From NCBI GenBank assembly GCA_947504025.1, contig CANNFX010000002.1, positions 124,001 to 188,000 on the forward strand: 64,000 bases of DNA, in the 5' to 3' direction. Source of the stretch: an uncultured Sphingomonadaceae bacterium. GTDB taxonomy: Bacteria; Pseudomonadota; Alphaproteobacteria; Sphingomonadales; Sphingomonadaceae. Below, piece after piece: positions 41,894 to 50,308 of the stretch. Position 1 is the first letter of the stretch. Each line of letters begins with the position of its first letter. Under the pieces are notes generated by a model. It saw only the letters and a list, made by a program, of their open reading frames with translations. It ran no database searches and was not told the DNA's origin. The position numbers were made by a program, and so were the translations under genes.

Positions 41894-42780
41894 AACCGCT
41901 CCGTTCCCTGCTATTCATCCCCGGTGACAGCGAGAAAAAGCTCGCCAAGGCCGACGCTAGCGGCGCCGATGCCGTTATTCTCGACCTTGAAGACGCCGTT
42001 GCCCCCGCGAACAAGCCAGCTGCGCGGAAGCTAGTCGCTGAATTCCTCAAGGCGCGTCCCAAGTTAGGCCGCAAAGTTCAAGTATGGGTGCGGGTCAATC
42101 CGTTCGACACCGGCATGACACTGGAAGATCTGGTCGCTGTGGTTGGTCATGAACCAGACGGGATCATGCAACCCAAGACTGACGGTCCGGATGATGTCGA
42201 GCGCATGTCGCACTATATTGATGCGCTCGAGGCGCAGGCAGGCCTTGAGCATGGGGCAATCAAGATCATCCCGGTTGCCACCGAAACAGCGATTGCTCCC
42301 TTTAATCTGGGCGAGTTTGCCTATGCCGACTTGGACAGACTGGCTGGCCTGTCATGGGGAGCAGAAGATCTGGCGGCGGCAGTTGGCGGGCAGGGCAACC
42401 GGATGCCTGATGGTTCTTGGATGTACACATACCAGATGGTCCGCGCGCAGGTGCTGCTGGCAGCCCATGCAGCGGGTGTTGCTGCCATCGACACGCTTTA
42501 TGCCGACTTCCGCGATGAGGAGGGCTTGCGCGCCGAAAGCCGTCTTGGTCGCGCAGAAGGTTTCACTGGCCGCCTGGTAATCCATCCGGCGCAAGTTGCG
42601 CCCGTGAACGAGAGTTTTTCACCTTCGGAACAGGAGGTTGTGATGGCTCGCAAGATCGTCGCCGCGTTCGAGGCACAGCCTGACACAGGGACAATCGGCA
42701 TCGATGGCAAGATGTATGACATCCCGCACCTCAAAGGGGCGCGAACTACCTTGCAATTGCATGAAGCGTCGAAGGCTTAA
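41890..42780 (+). CDS. CitE-family lyase / malyl-CoA lyase-like protein
   Basis: 296 aa from ATG 41890; the longer frame from 41839 lies inside the MaoC gene. RSLLFIPGDSEKKLAKADAS, GADAVILDLEDAV (metal-binding Glu/Asp) and WVRVNPFDTG are CitE/HpcH family motifs, and HPAQVAPVNESFSPSEQEV is the C-terminal Mcl-like segment. Likely acts on a malyl- or methylmalyl-CoA substrate, or as a thioesterase relative, together with MaoC. Confidence 0.88.
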   Translation: MKPLRSLLFIPGDSEKKLAKADASGADAVILDLEDAVAPANKPAARKLVAEFLKARPKLGRKVQVWVRVNPFDTGMTLEDLVAVVGHEPDGIMQPKTDGPDDVERMSHYIDALEAQAGLEHGAIKIIPVATETAIAPFNLGEFAYADLDRLAGLSWGAEDLAAAVGGQGNRMPDGSWMYTYQMVRAQVLLAAHAAGVAAIDTLYADFRDEEGLRAESRLGRAEGFTGRLVIHPAQVAPVNESFSPSEQEVVMARKIVAAFEAQPDTGTIGIDGKMYDIPHLKGARTTLQLHEASKA

Positions 42781-43520
42781 CTTTCGGACTTTGCGAAGGG
42801 TGAGAAGTTGGTGTCTGTGTCGAACACTTCGACACCCTCGCGCCGTTTCAGCCAACCGACCACGGCATAGGTCACAGGCGTAAGCGCGGCTTCCCAGCCG
42901 ACCTTTAACGCCCATTGGGTGAGTGCGACGATCATGACGAGTTCGGTCGTCCACCCATCGACACCGAGAAACGCGAGCGGATAGAAGATGGCGCTGTCGA
43001 CACCTTGCCCCACGACCGTCGATCCAATCGTTCGGCTCCACAATGCCTTGCCCTTGGTCCAGACTTTCATTCGCGCCATGACGTAAGAATTGACGAATTC
43101 GCCCGCCCAAAAAGCGACAATTGACGCAAGGACGATGCGCGGCACTTGGCCGAAGACCGCCTCGTAAGCGGCCTGATTGCCCCAGTCTGCGGCCGGGGGC
43201 AGGGCGACAACAACCCACGCCATAAAGGCCATGAAAACCAGCGCGCCAAAGCCTGCCCAGATGCATCGCCGCGCAGCTGTATAGCCATAAACCTCGGTCA
43301 AAATATCGCCGATCACATAGCTGACCGGGAAGAACAGCACGCCTGCACCGAATACGAACATTCCGGCCACCGGCAAATCGATCTGCGCTACTTTGCCCGC
43401 GCCGATCACGTTGGACAGCAACAAGATCGTGACAAAGGCCGCCATGACGAAGTCAAAATATTTGAAACTTCGCCTGGATTGGGGGCGGGGTGTGTCGCTT
43501 TGGGGCGGGTTTTCCATCAT
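42777..43520 (-). CDS. yhhQ: Queuosine precursor transporter (YhhQ/COG1738)
   Basis: 247 aa with about six membrane helices. VLFFPVSYVIGDILTEVYGY and the later SAIFYPLAFLG/ FVNSYVMARMKVWTKGKALW with RTIGSTVVGQGVDS are the family signature. It imports preQ0/preQ1-type bases for queuosine tRNA modification. It converges with citE, overlapping by 4 bases. Confidence 0.93.
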   Translation of the reverse strand: MMENPPQSDTPRPQSRRSFKYFDFVMAAFVTILLLSNVIGAGKVAQIDLPVAGMFVFGAGVLFFPVSYVIGDILTEVYGYTAARRCIWAGFGALVFMAFMAWVVVALPPAADWGNQAAYEAVFGQVPRIVLASIVAFWAGEFVNSYVMARMKVWTKGKALWSRTIGSTVVGQGVDSAIFYPLAFLGVDGWTTELVMIVALTQWALKVGWEAALTPVTYAVVGWLKRREGVEVFDTDTNFSPFAKSES

Positions 43521-43576
43521 CGCGCACTAACCACGATTTGCGGATGACGCAAAGGGCGCTATGGCGCGATCAGCGC

Positions 43577-43653
43577 GCGCCCGTAGCTCATCTGGATAGA
43601 GCGCGAGACTTCTAATCTTGAGGTAGCAGGTTCGAGTCCTGCCGGGCGCGCCA
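43577..43653 (+). tRNA. tRNA-Arg (anticodon TCT)
   Basis: Acceptor GCGCCCG (43577-43583) pairs with CGGGCGC (43643-43649); D arm GCTC...GAGC, anticodon arm CGAGA-CTTCTAA-TCTTG with anticodon TCT, T arm GCAGG-TTCGAGT-CCTGC, discriminator G and encoded CCA. 77 bases, complete cloverleaf. Confidence 0.96.
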
Positions 43654-43657
43654 TTTC

Positions 43658-44443
43658 TCAGCTCCGAGTAGCATCCGCCAAGGAAACACTCGTCACAGGA
43701 TAGCCAAGCCCCTCTGGAATGCAGAGCCGCCGTTCATCACCTTCGCCCGATATAAATGGAGTGATCGTATCTGAAGGGATCGCGAGCGCTTGTGCCTTTG
43801 CCTCCTCAAATGTGGTGAATTGCGCCAGTCGTTCTAGATTGCGGCGTGTTGGGAAGATCACGCTGATCTCGCCTTCATCAGCCATCTGAAGTGCCTTCTC
43901 GGCGCTTGCCCAGAACAGTTTGGTGTTTTCGGTTTCATCTACGGTAATATCAACCGCTCCCGTACCAAGGTCGGCCAGATAGAATCGAGTGTCGAACACA
44001 CGGGGCAGTTTTTCGTTTTTTGGATACCAACGAGCGAAGGGAACAACATCGTCCATTGTGACTTTCCAGTCGAATTTATCGAGAATCGGGGAGAGAGCAC
44101 CTATTTCCAGCAGCATATCACGCGCTTCTTTGGCCCGGTCTGCATCAATTGTACCGCTGAGACCAATGGCTAGGCCGGTTTCTTCCAATGTCTCCCGTAT
44201 CGCTGCGATACGGTGCGCAGTTTCGTCCTCCGGTAATCCAGCTGCCAATCGCCTGGCGAGATCGAGATCCTCGGGATCCACTCGTCCGCCGGGGAATACC
44301 GCCATTCCGGCTGCAAACGTCATGTTGCGCGACCGTGTCACCATCAGCAGCTCTGGGGCCCCACCATTGCGCGCATGGCGGAATATCACGACCGTTGCTG
44401 CGGGTATGGCGTTTGGTTGTTCTGTTGGAGTTGTTTCCTGCAT
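43658..44443 (-). CDS. NUDIX hydrolase
   Basis: 261 aa from ATG 44443 (MQETTPTEQ...); the open frame continues to 44719 but that part lies over a terminator and non-coding DNA. The NUDIX box is present with AVFPGGRVDPEDLDLAR, spacing and RETLEETG, giving GX5EX7REUXEEXGU with an insert. Family hydrolyses nucleoside diphosphates linked to X; here NUDT-like long form. It stops 5 bases from the tRNA on the opposite strand. Confidence 0.9.
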   Translation of the reverse strand: MQETTPTEQPNAIPAATVVIFRHARNGGAPELLMVTRSRNMTFAAGMAVFPGGRVDPEDLDLARRLAAGLPEDETAHRIAAIRETLEETGLAIGLSGTIDADRAKEARDMLLEIGALSPILDKFDWKVTMDDVVPFARWYPKNEKLPRVFDTRFYLADLGTGAVDITVDETENTKLFWASAEKALQMADEGEISVIFPTRRNLERLAQFTTFEEAKAQALAIPSDTITPFISGEGDERRLCIPEGLGYPVTSVSLADATRS

Positions 44444-44580
44444 CGGGAACCTATCTGCTGTGCATCGACTGCCTTGCCAAGCCCCGGGAGCCGGACGCTG
44501 TCGGAAATTTTTACAGGCAGCGAAGGAGTTAACCTCGTGTTGACTACTATCTCCCGCAGGAAACCTAGGGAGCATAAAAC
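44444..44580. other. Intergenic DNA upstream of NUDIX gene and sRNA promoter
   Basis: 137 bases with no coding frame. It must hold the NUDIX promoter on the minus strand. CTCCC and GGGAG (44551-44572 area) can pair across an 11-base loop just before the sigma-54 promoter. Otherwise nothing recognised. Confidence 0.45.
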
Positions 44581-44596
44581 TGGCACGGCCTATGCA
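44581..44596 (+). promoter_or_regulatory. Sigma-54 promoter with no gene downstream
   Basis: TGGCACGGCCTATGCA: the -24 element TGGCACG is perfect and GG (44582-44583) to GC (44594-44595) is exactly 12 bases. Only one consensus base (the first T of TTGC) differs. It points rightward, away from the NUDIX gene, into DNA with no plus-strand ORF until a strong terminator. Predicted start of transcription is near 44607. Confidence 0.72.
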
Positions 44597-44606
44597 TACT
44601 ATTGGG

Positions 44607-44710
44607 CATCTGGTCTTCGTTTGAGGCGGAACCGACCCCCTACCCCCCTGGTCTCCCAGGTTCCGCCTCCCCGAAATAGAAAAGGCCCGCCTTCCCGGCG
44701 GGCCTTTTTT
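44607..44710 (+). ncRNA. Candidate sigma-54-dependent small RNA, about 104 nt
   Basis: A promoter at 44581 and terminator at 44680-44710 bracket about 104 bases with no ORF on this strand. The predicted RNA has a first 11-bp hairpin: GAGGCGGAACC (44623-44633) pairs with GGTTCCGCCTC (44659-44669). Its 25-base loop holds two C-runs, CCCCC (44636-44640) and CCCCCC (44643-44648), which could pair with G-rich ribosome-binding sites. The second hairpin is the terminator with a U6 tail. C-rich loops that mask Shine-Dalgarno sequences are a known design in alphaproteobacterial sRNAs. It matches no RNA family I recognise (not 6S, SRP, RNase P or tmRNA). Function is inferred only. Confidence 0.62.
44680..44710. 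terminator. Strong intrinsic terminator, shared by sRNA and grxD
   Basis: GGCCCGCC (44684-44691), loop TTCCC, GGCGGGCC (44697-44704) with TTTTTT on the plus strand and AAAA on the other side. It can end the plus-strand sRNA and also the minus-strand grxD operon, whose stop is at 44733. Confidence 0.9.
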
Positions 44711-44732
44711 AATGGGCAAAGGCGAAGTCGGC

Positions 44733-45062
44733 CTATTCGGCTTTGGCGACCTGCTTTTCGTCCAAGAGCTGCTTCAATTCGCCTGCTTCATACATTTCCA
44801 TCATGATGTCGCTGCCACCCACGAATTCACCCTTTATATAAAGCTGAGGGATGGTGGGCCAGTCTGAGAAGGTTTTGATGCCTTGGCGAATTTCCTGATC
44901 TTGCAGAACATCGACGCTATCATAAGCGACGCCGCAATGGTCGAGGATTGACGTTGCACGATTGGAGAAGCCGCATTGCGGGAAGAGCGGGGTGCCCTTC
45001 ATGAACAACACAACATCACTGCCTTTGACGATTTCGGAGATGCGGGTATCGATATCGGACAT
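44733..45062 (-). CDS. grxD: Monothiol glutaredoxin GrxD
   Basis: 109 aa. The CGFS active site is in GTPLFPQCGFSNRATSILDH; TIPQLYIKGEFVGGSDIMMEM is the GSH-binding and cis-Pro region. Grx4-type proteins carry Fe-S clusters and pair with BolA. Last gene of the minus-strand run; bolA lies 26 bases upstream. Confidence 0.96.
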   Translation of the reverse strand: MSDIDTRISEIVKGSDVVLFMKGTPLFPQCGFSNRATSILDHCGVAYDSVDVLQDQEIRQGIKTFSDWPTIPQLYIKGEFVGGSDIMMEMYEAGELKQLLDEKQVAKAE

Positions 45063-45088
45063 TTGCTTGAGCCTTAAGAAGCGTTTTA

Positions 45089-45331
45089 TTACTCAGCCGA
45101 GGTGGGGACGGCGGTTGTAAGTTGCAAGGCGTGCAGCACACCGCCCATCTTTCCGCCGAGCGCCTCGTAGACCATTTTATGCTGCTGGACCCGGCTTTTG
45201 CCGGCAAAGCCGGGCGCAGTTACGCGTGCAGCCCAGTGATCATTATCACCAGCTAGATCGGTCATTTCGACCTCGGCACCGGGTAGGGCAGCCACAATCA
45301 TACCTTCGATCTCGGCGGCGGACATCGGCAT
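45089..45331 (-). CDS. bolA: BolA-family protein
   Basis: 80 aa. HWAARVTAPGFAGKSRVQQHKM with YEALGGKMGGVLHALQLTT is the BolA fold (FxGKxxxxQHKxVxxxL...HAL). It partners GrxD in Fe-S cluster trafficking. Two ATGs two codons apart are possible starts. Confidence 0.95.
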   Translation of the reverse strand: MPMSAAEIEGMIVAALPGAEVEMTDLAGDNDHWAARVTAPGFAGKSRVQQHKMVYEALGGKMGGVLHALQLTTAVPTSAE

Positions 45332-45335
45332 GGGC

Positions 45336-45659
45336 TTATACTCCGCCCATCAGCTGACGTCGGGATTCGACGCTTTTTTCTTCCAGCGCGGCGCGGACAC
45401 CAGCTTCGTCAACATCGACACCTGCCGCAGTGAGGTCACCCAGTAATTTGCGGATTACATCTTCGTCGCCAGCTTCTTCGAAGTCAGCCTGCACCACGGC
45501 TTTTGCATAGGCGTCGGTTTCTTCTTCGGTTAGGTTCATTTTCTCTGCGGCCCAATGGCCCAGCAGCTTGTTGCGGCGAGCAGCGATGCGGAATTCCATT
45601 TCCTCATCACGTGCGTATTTGGCTTCTTCACCCTTTTGGCGGTCACTGAAGTCGGTCAT
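45336..45659 (-). CDS. DUF1476 protein, F1Fo-ATPase zeta-subunit family
   Basis: 107 aa. SDRQKGEEAKYARDEEMEFR and RNKLLGHWAAEKMNLTEEE are the DUF1476 hallmark; the Paracoccus member is the inhibitory zeta subunit of the F1-ATPase. Four bases upstream of bolA, hence one operon. Whether this member inhibits the ATPase in this species cannot be told. Confidence 0.9.
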   Translation of the reverse strand: MTDFSDRQKGEEAKYARDEEMEFRIAARRNKLLGHWAAEKMNLTEEETDAYAKAVVQADFEEAGDEDVIRKLLGDLTAAGVDVDEAGVRAALEEKSVESRRQLMGGV

Positions 45660-45717
45660 GTCAGGCTCCTGAAATTATTGGCGCGAGTTAAGGCTCCTGA
45701 GCCTCCCTCGCAAGCGG

Positions 45718-46719
45718 TTACGAGTCCATCGTTACCACAAGTTTGCCGATGGCTTCACGATTTGCGAGTTTTGTGATTGCCTCGGCGCCTCGTTCCAACG
45801 GGAAAGTTTCGGAAATCATCGGGTTGATCTTGCCCGCTTTGAGCAGGTCGAACAGTTCGGCGATATTCGCTGCATTGCGCTGCGGCTCGCGCGCGGCAAA
45901 TGCGCCCCAGAAAACTCCGGCGATGTCGCAGCTTTTGAGCAGTGTCAGATTGAGCGGCATCTTTGCGATACCGGCAGGAAATCCGACCACAAGGAAGCGA
46001 CCTTCCCAGGCGATGGCGCGAAGAGCTGGTTCGGAATAGTCTCCGCCGACGACATCATAGACCAGGTTTGCACCAAGTGGGCCGCAAGCAGCTTTGAACT
46101 GGCCGGCTAGCTCCTTGGAGGTGTCCTTGTCGAACGGCGCTCGCGGATAGATCACGACTTCGTCCGCGCCGACCCCGCGTGCGGCTGCGGCTTTTTCTTC
46201 ACTGGAAACTGCCGCCACCACGCGCGCACCATAGGCCTTACCAAGTTCGATTGCCGCAAGACCGATACCGCCCGCCGCGCCAAGGATGAGCAGCGTATCG
46301 CCTTCCTTGATATGGCCGCGATCTTTCAACCCGTGGATGTTCGTGCCGTAAGTCATCAGGATGCTAGCGGCGGTTTCGAAAGATACGCCATCTGGCACAG
46401 CAAACATTCCGGCCGCATTGACGACGACTTTTTCGCAAAGACCGCCAGCACCGATGCCGGCCATGACCTTGTCGCCGACATTCCAAGCCGTAACACCATC
46501 GCCAACAGCTTCGATCACGCCTGAGATTTCACCACCTGGTGAAAATGGGCGAGGAGGCTTCATCTGGTACATGTCACGAATGATGATTGTATCTGGGAAG
46601 TTGATCGCACAGGCTTTCACAGCGACTAAAACTTCGCCCTTACCGGGTATCGGAGCATCGATCTCGTCGAGCGTCAGTGTCTCGGGACCGCCGATTTCGT
46701 GGCTTCTGAGGGCTTTCAT
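45718..46719 (-). CDS. Quinone oxidoreductase (zinc-free MDR family)
   Basis: 333 aa. [20 protein letters not shown] and [20 protein letters not shown] (NADPH-binding GxxGG xG) are typical of NADPH:quinone reductase-like medium-chain dehydrogenases; zinc ligands are not evident. ATGA overlap with leuD's stop, so in the leu operon, perhaps by chance. A 58-base gap separates it from DUF1476. Confidence 0.88.
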   Translation of the reverse strand: MKALRSHEIGGPETLTLDEIDAPIPGKGEVLVAVKACAINFPDTIIIRDMYQMKPPRPFSPGGEISGVIEAVGDGVTAWNVGDKVMAGIGAGGLCEKVVVNAAGMFAVPDGVSFETAASILMTYGTNIHGLKDRGHIKEGDTLLILGAAGGIGLAAIELGKAYGARVVAAVSSEEKAAAARGVGADEVVIYPRAPFDKDTSKELAGQFKAACGPLGANLVYDVVGGDYSEPALRAIAWEGRFLVVGFPAGIAKMPLNLTLLKSCDIAGVFWGAFAAREPQRNAANIAELFDLLKAGKINPMISETFPLERGAEAITKLANREAIGKLVVTMDS

Positions 46720-47330
46720 GCAGTCTCTCCGTGACGGTTTGTATTACCCTTGGCGAGCCACGGCATTTGCGCAGCTCTTCGGGTTTCATGTTCTGTGATT
46801 GATTCCTCGCGGGCGAGCGTCAATCCCACTTCGTCGAGCCCTTGCATCAGGCAGTTCTTGCGAAATGGGTCGATTTCGAAAGTGAAGCGATCCTGAAAGG
46901 GGGTTGTAACGGTCTGGTGTTCCAGATCTATTGAGATCGGGTCGGTCGCGGCTACTTCCAACAAACGATCCACCTGATCCTGCGGCAGTACGACAGTGAG
47001 GATGCCATTTTTGAAGGCATTGCCCGAGAATATGTCGGAGAAGGACGGCGCAATTACAGCGCGTATGCCCATATCGAGCAACGCCCAGGCAGCGTGCTCG
47101 CGGCTTGACCCGCAGCCGAAATTATCGCCTGCGATCAGGATCGGTGCGGCGGTAAATTCTTCGCGGTCGAAAATATTTTCCGGCTCGGTGCGCAGGGTTT
47201 CAAACGCTCCCTGGCCAAGGCCTTCTCGCGTGATGGTTTTGAGCCAGCGCGCCGGAATGATCAAATCGGTGTCGACATTCTTGCGCCCGAGCGGGATCGC
47301 GCGTCCGTGTGCCTCGACCAATTTATCCAT
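46716..47330 (-). CDS. leuD: 3-isopropylmalate dehydratase small subunit LeuD
   Basis: 204 aa. [20 protein letters not shown] and [20 protein letters not shown] with [20 protein letters not shown] are LeuD signatures. Partner of LeuC in leucine synthesis. TAATG overlap with the small upstream ORF. Confidence 0.97.
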   Translation of the reverse strand: MDKLVEAHGRAIPLGRKNVDTDLIIPARWLKTITREGLGQGAFETLRTEPENIFDREEFTAAPILIAGDNFGCGSSREHAAWALLDMGIRAVIAPSFSDIFSGNAFKNGILTVVLPQDQVDRLLEVAATDPISIDLEHQTVTTPFQDRFTFEIDPFRKNCLMQGLDEVGLTLAREESITEHETRRAAQMPWLAKGNTNRHGETA

Positions 47331-47494
47331 TAATCGGTTTCCGGCTTCTGCTTCGAAGGCGGAGGAGCCTTGGCAGCCTCTTTCTTATCCTTGCGTCGAT
47401 TGGCGTAAAGGACGGCTGCGGCGATTGCGGCGGAACCGATAGCTCCGGCGATGGCGGCTTTACCGCCTATACTTGTTGGTGTGCGTTTTGTCAT
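47330..47494 (-). CDS. Small single-helix protein between leuC and leuD
   Basis: 54 aa read on the minus strand, ATG at 47492-47494, stop TAA overlapping the leuD ATG (TAATG). One Gly/Ala-rich membrane helix (about residues 10-30), then a basic [10 protein letters not shown] stretch and a Pro-rich tail. Similar tiny ORFs between leuC and leuD in sphingomonads are sometimes labelled isopropylmalate isomerase by position. No function is known; the coupled overlap argues it is translated. Confidence 0.68.
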   Translation of the reverse strand: MTKRTPTSIGGKAAIAGAIGSAAIAAAVLYANRRKDKKEAAKAPPPSKQKPETD

Positions 47495-47543
47495 AAGGCT
47501 TAGATGCTATCCGTGATGCTTGCTGACAAGTGTTAGTCTGGAA

Positions 47544-48983
47544 TTATTCGGTAGCAGGCAGTTTGCGCACGTCAGTAAGATGACCCGTCACGGCAGCGGC
47601 GGCTGCCATGGCCGGGCTAACCAGATGGGTGCGTGAACCGGGACCTTGGCGGCCCACGAAATTACGATTGCTGGTGGAGGCGCAGCGTTCGCCAGCAGGC
47701 ACCTTGTCCGGATTCATGCCCAAACAGGCCGAACAGCCAGGTTCGCGCCATTCGAGCCCGGCATCGACGAATATCTTGTCGAGACCTTCTTCTTCGGCCT
47801 GTCGTTTCACAAGCCCCGATCCCGGAACAACAATGGCCCACTTCACATTGCTCGCTTTGCGGCGACCCTTGAGAACAGCGGCCGCAGCACGGAGGTCTTC
47901 AATTCGGCTGTTGGTGCAGCTGCCGATAAAAATGTTCTCGACCCGAACTTCGGCAAGCAATTGGCCGGGCGTGAGCCCCATATATTCGAGGCTGGCGCGA
48001 ACGGCATCTTGTTTCGACGGATCGGTGAAGTCTTCGGGCGCAGGCACTTTGCCGCCGATAGGCGCGACATCTTCTGGGCTGGTGCCCCATGTGACGGTCG
48101 GTTCAATCGAAGAAGCATCGACTTCGACGCTCTTGTCGAAGCTTGCACCTTCGTCAGTGTGCAATGTCTTCCACCATGCGAGCGCCTTGTCCCAATCCGC
48201 TCCCTTTGGCGCCATCGGACGGCCTTTGAGGTAGGAAAATACGCTGTCGTCTGGTGCGATCAGCCCAGCGCGTGCGCCAGCTTCGATCGACATGTTACAC
48301 ACGGTCAACCGGCCTTCGATGCTCATCTGCTCGAAGGCATCGCCGCGATATTCGATGACATGGCCAGTCCCACCAGCCGTGCCGACCACACCGATGATGT
48401 GCATCACCAGATCCTTAGGCGTGACGCCGGGGCTAAGCTCGCCGGTTACGCGGACTTCCATGCTTTTGGACTGCGTGAGCAACAGTGTCTGCGTTGCCAG
48501 CACATGTTCGACCTCGCTTGTGCCGATACCGAATGCCAGCGCGCCCAATCCGCCATGCGACGCGGTGTGACTATCGCCGCAAACAATGGTCGAGCCTGGA
48601 AGCGAGAAGCCCTGCTCGGGGCCTATCACATGCACGATGCCTTGCTCGGCAGCGCTGGCATCGATGTAGCGGATGCCGAAAGCTGGAGCATTTGCTTCGA
48701 GCGCTTCGAGTTGGGCCGCACTCTGGACGTCAGCAATTGGAATCCTGTTCCCCTGCGCATCCAAACGCGGAGTGGTGGGCAAATTGTGATCGGGAACTGC
48801 CAGCGTTAGATCAGGCCGGCGGACCTTGCGGCCGCTAACGCGCAGGGCCTCGAAGGCCTGTGGGCTTGTGACTTCGTGGACAAGGTGGCGGTCGATATAG
48901 ACAAGGCTGGTGCCGTCGCCGCGCCGTTCTACAACATGGGCGTCCCAAATCTTTTCGTACAATGTGCGCGGTTTGCTTGCCAT
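47544..48983 (-). CDS. leuC: 3-isopropylmalate dehydratase large subunit LeuC
   Basis: 479 aa. Fe-S cluster Cys residues are in [30 protein letters not shown] and [20 protein letters not shown], the last two carrying the typical C and CxxC ligands. Aconitase-family enzyme of leucine synthesis. First gene of a minus-strand run ending at grxD. No attenuator was seen in the 100 bases upstream. Confidence 0.97.
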   Translation of the reverse strand: MASKPRTLYEKIWDAHVVERRGDGTSLVYIDRHLVHEVTSPQAFEALRVSGRKVRRPDLTLAVPDHNLPTTPRLDAQGNRIPIADVQSAAQLEALEANAPAFGIRYIDASAAEQGIVHVIGPEQGFSLPGSTIVCGDSHTASHGGLGALAFGIGTSEVEHVLATQTLLLTQSKSMEVRVTGELSPGVTPKDLVMHIIGVVGTAGGTGHVIEYRGDAFEQMSIEGRLTVCNMSIEAGARAGLIAPDDSVFSYLKGRPMAPKGADWDKALAWWKTLHTDEGASFDKSVEVDASSIEPTVTWGTSPEDVAPIGGKVPAPEDFTDPSKQDAVRASLEYMGLTPGQLLAEVRVENIFIGSCTNSRIEDLRAAAAVLKGRRKASNVKWAIVVPGSGLVKRQAEEEGLDKIFVDAGLEWREPGCSACLGMNPDKVPAGERCASTSNRNFVGRQGPGSRTHLVSPAMAAAAAVTGHLTDVRKLPATE

Positions 48984-49083
48984 GAGCGCGGACTAGCTGT
49001 GGATGGGACACAGTGGCAAGATATGAACGAAAATAGAAATCCTTGTCATGGTAGTGAAAGACTTTGTCGTGTAACTTACAGCT

Positions 49084-49485
49084 ATGTCAGCAATCCCATA
49101 CCGATTCCCCATCACCATCCTCCCGTCGGACATTGATTTCATGGGGCATGTAAACAACGCCCGCTATCTCGGGTGGGTGCAGGATGCAGTTCTGTCACAT
49201 TGGCAGAAAATCGCCCCTGCAGAAGAAGTTGCAAGCAAAGCGTGGGTCGCACTGAAGCATGAGATTACCTACCGTAAACCTGCGTTTCTGGACGATGATA
49301 TCATCGCGCGAACAATGCTGGAAAAGATCCGCGGGGCGCGCGCATTCTATACGACGGTGATCGAACGTGGCGAGGAAGTGGTCGCCGAGATCAATTCCAG
49401 TTGGTGTTGCATCGATGCCTCGACCCTACGTCCTGCGCGAATTGGCGAAGAAGTGGCAGCCTTCTTCTTTCCGCCGAAAGGCTAA
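49084..49485 (+). CDS. Acyl-CoA thioesterase, 4HBT hot-dog family
   Basis: 133 aa. ITILPSDIDFMGHVNNARYL has the DxDxxGHVNN catalytic motif. Substrate unknown. It lies directly upstream of crtW (49 bases), perhaps in one transcript. Confidence 0.9.
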   Translation: MSAIPYRFPITILPSDIDFMGHVNNARYLGWVQDAVLSHWQKIAPAEEVASKAWVALKHEITYRKPAFLDDDIIARTMLEKIRGARAFYTTVIERGEEVVAEINSSWCCIDASTLRPARIGEEVAAFFFPPKG

Positions 49486-49534
49486 TATACAGGCCCATGT
49501 TTTACCCACGCGGCTGAATGCGTATATGCAGTTC

Positions 49535-50308
49535 ATGACCGATGCCGCCGCCCCAAATATCGAGATGTCGCGCGTTCGCCAATCGGTGATCGGACTTGGT
49601 CTCGCATTCACGAACGTTGCAGCTTGGCTCGTGATTCACTTTTACTCGATGTTTGTCTTCGATCTTACATGGGCAAGCTTGCCGTTCGCGCTTGTTATGG
49701 GCGCAGTTCAATGTTGGCTTTCGGTTGGCCTGTTCATCATCAGTCACGATGCGATGCATGGCTCGCTAGCTCCCGGACGGGCGCGATTGAATTCGGCCAT
49801 CGGTGCGAGTTTGCTATTCCTCTATGCCGGATTTTCATGGGACAAAATGCGGAATGCGCATTTCGATCACCACAAGAAGCCCGGTTCGCCAGGTGATCCG
49901 GACTTCGATCACGAGAACCCGCGGAAATTCCGCCGTTGGTACATGACTTTTCTGAAACGCTATTTCGGATGGCAGTCGCTTCTGTTTGTTTCCGGTGTTG
50001 TGGCAATTTACTGGCTGGTGTTGGGTGTTCCGGTGGAGAAGATTGTATTGCTGTATGGTGTGCCTGCCATCGCATCGTCGGTTCAGCTCTTCTATTTCGG
50101 CACATTCAGGCCGCACCGGCACAGCGACATTGCATTTGCCGACTGGCACAATGCCCGCAGCGATGATTTTGGCGTTCTAGCCAGCCTCGCTAGTTGCTTC
50201 CATTTCGGCTATCATCACGAACATCATTTGAATCCGAATGTGCCATGGTGGGCCCTATCAGATGTGCACCGCCGAACTGTGGCCAAGGCTAGCGGAGGCG
50301 TAGCATGA
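49535..50308 (+). CDS. crtW: Beta-carotene ketolase CrtW
   Basis: 257 aa from ATG 49535; an ATG at 49526 adds three residues, and the frame runs open further back over the thioesterase gene. The His clusters HDAMHGS, HFDHHKKPG, PHRHSD and YHHEHHLNP are the di-iron ligands of CrtW-type ketolases in a membrane-spanning protein. It adds C4 keto groups to beta-ionone rings. Overlaps crtZ by ATGA, so a coupled astaxanthin-type unit. Confidence 0.94.
   Translation: MTDAAAPNIEMSRVRQSVIGLGLAFTNVAAWLVIHFYSMFVFDLTWASLPFALVMGAVQCWLSVGLFIISHDAMHGSLAPGRARLNSAIGASLLFLYAGFSWDKMRNAHFDHHKKPGSPGDPDFDHENPRKFRRWYMTFLKRYFGWQSLLFVSGVVAIYWLVLGVPVEKIVLLYGVPAIASSVQLFYFGTFRPHRHSDIAFADWHNARSDDFGVLASLASCFHFGYHHEHHLNPNVPWWALSDVHRRTVAKASGGVA

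Noticed and set aside
43577..43653. tRNA-Arg as an integration site of a mobile element
   Set aside because: No direct repeat of the tRNA 3' end, integrase or phage genes were seen in the flanks.
44444..44719. 92-residue N-terminal extension of the NUDIX ORF
   Set aside because: It runs over a strong intrinsic terminator and the sRNA region. The NUDIX family usually starts near MQETTPTEQ (44443) and no ribosome site was seen at 44719.
47646..48809. 387-aa open frame on the plus strand over leuC
   Set aside because: A shadow of the strongly conserved leuC on the other strand in GC-rich DNA. No domain or ribosome site.
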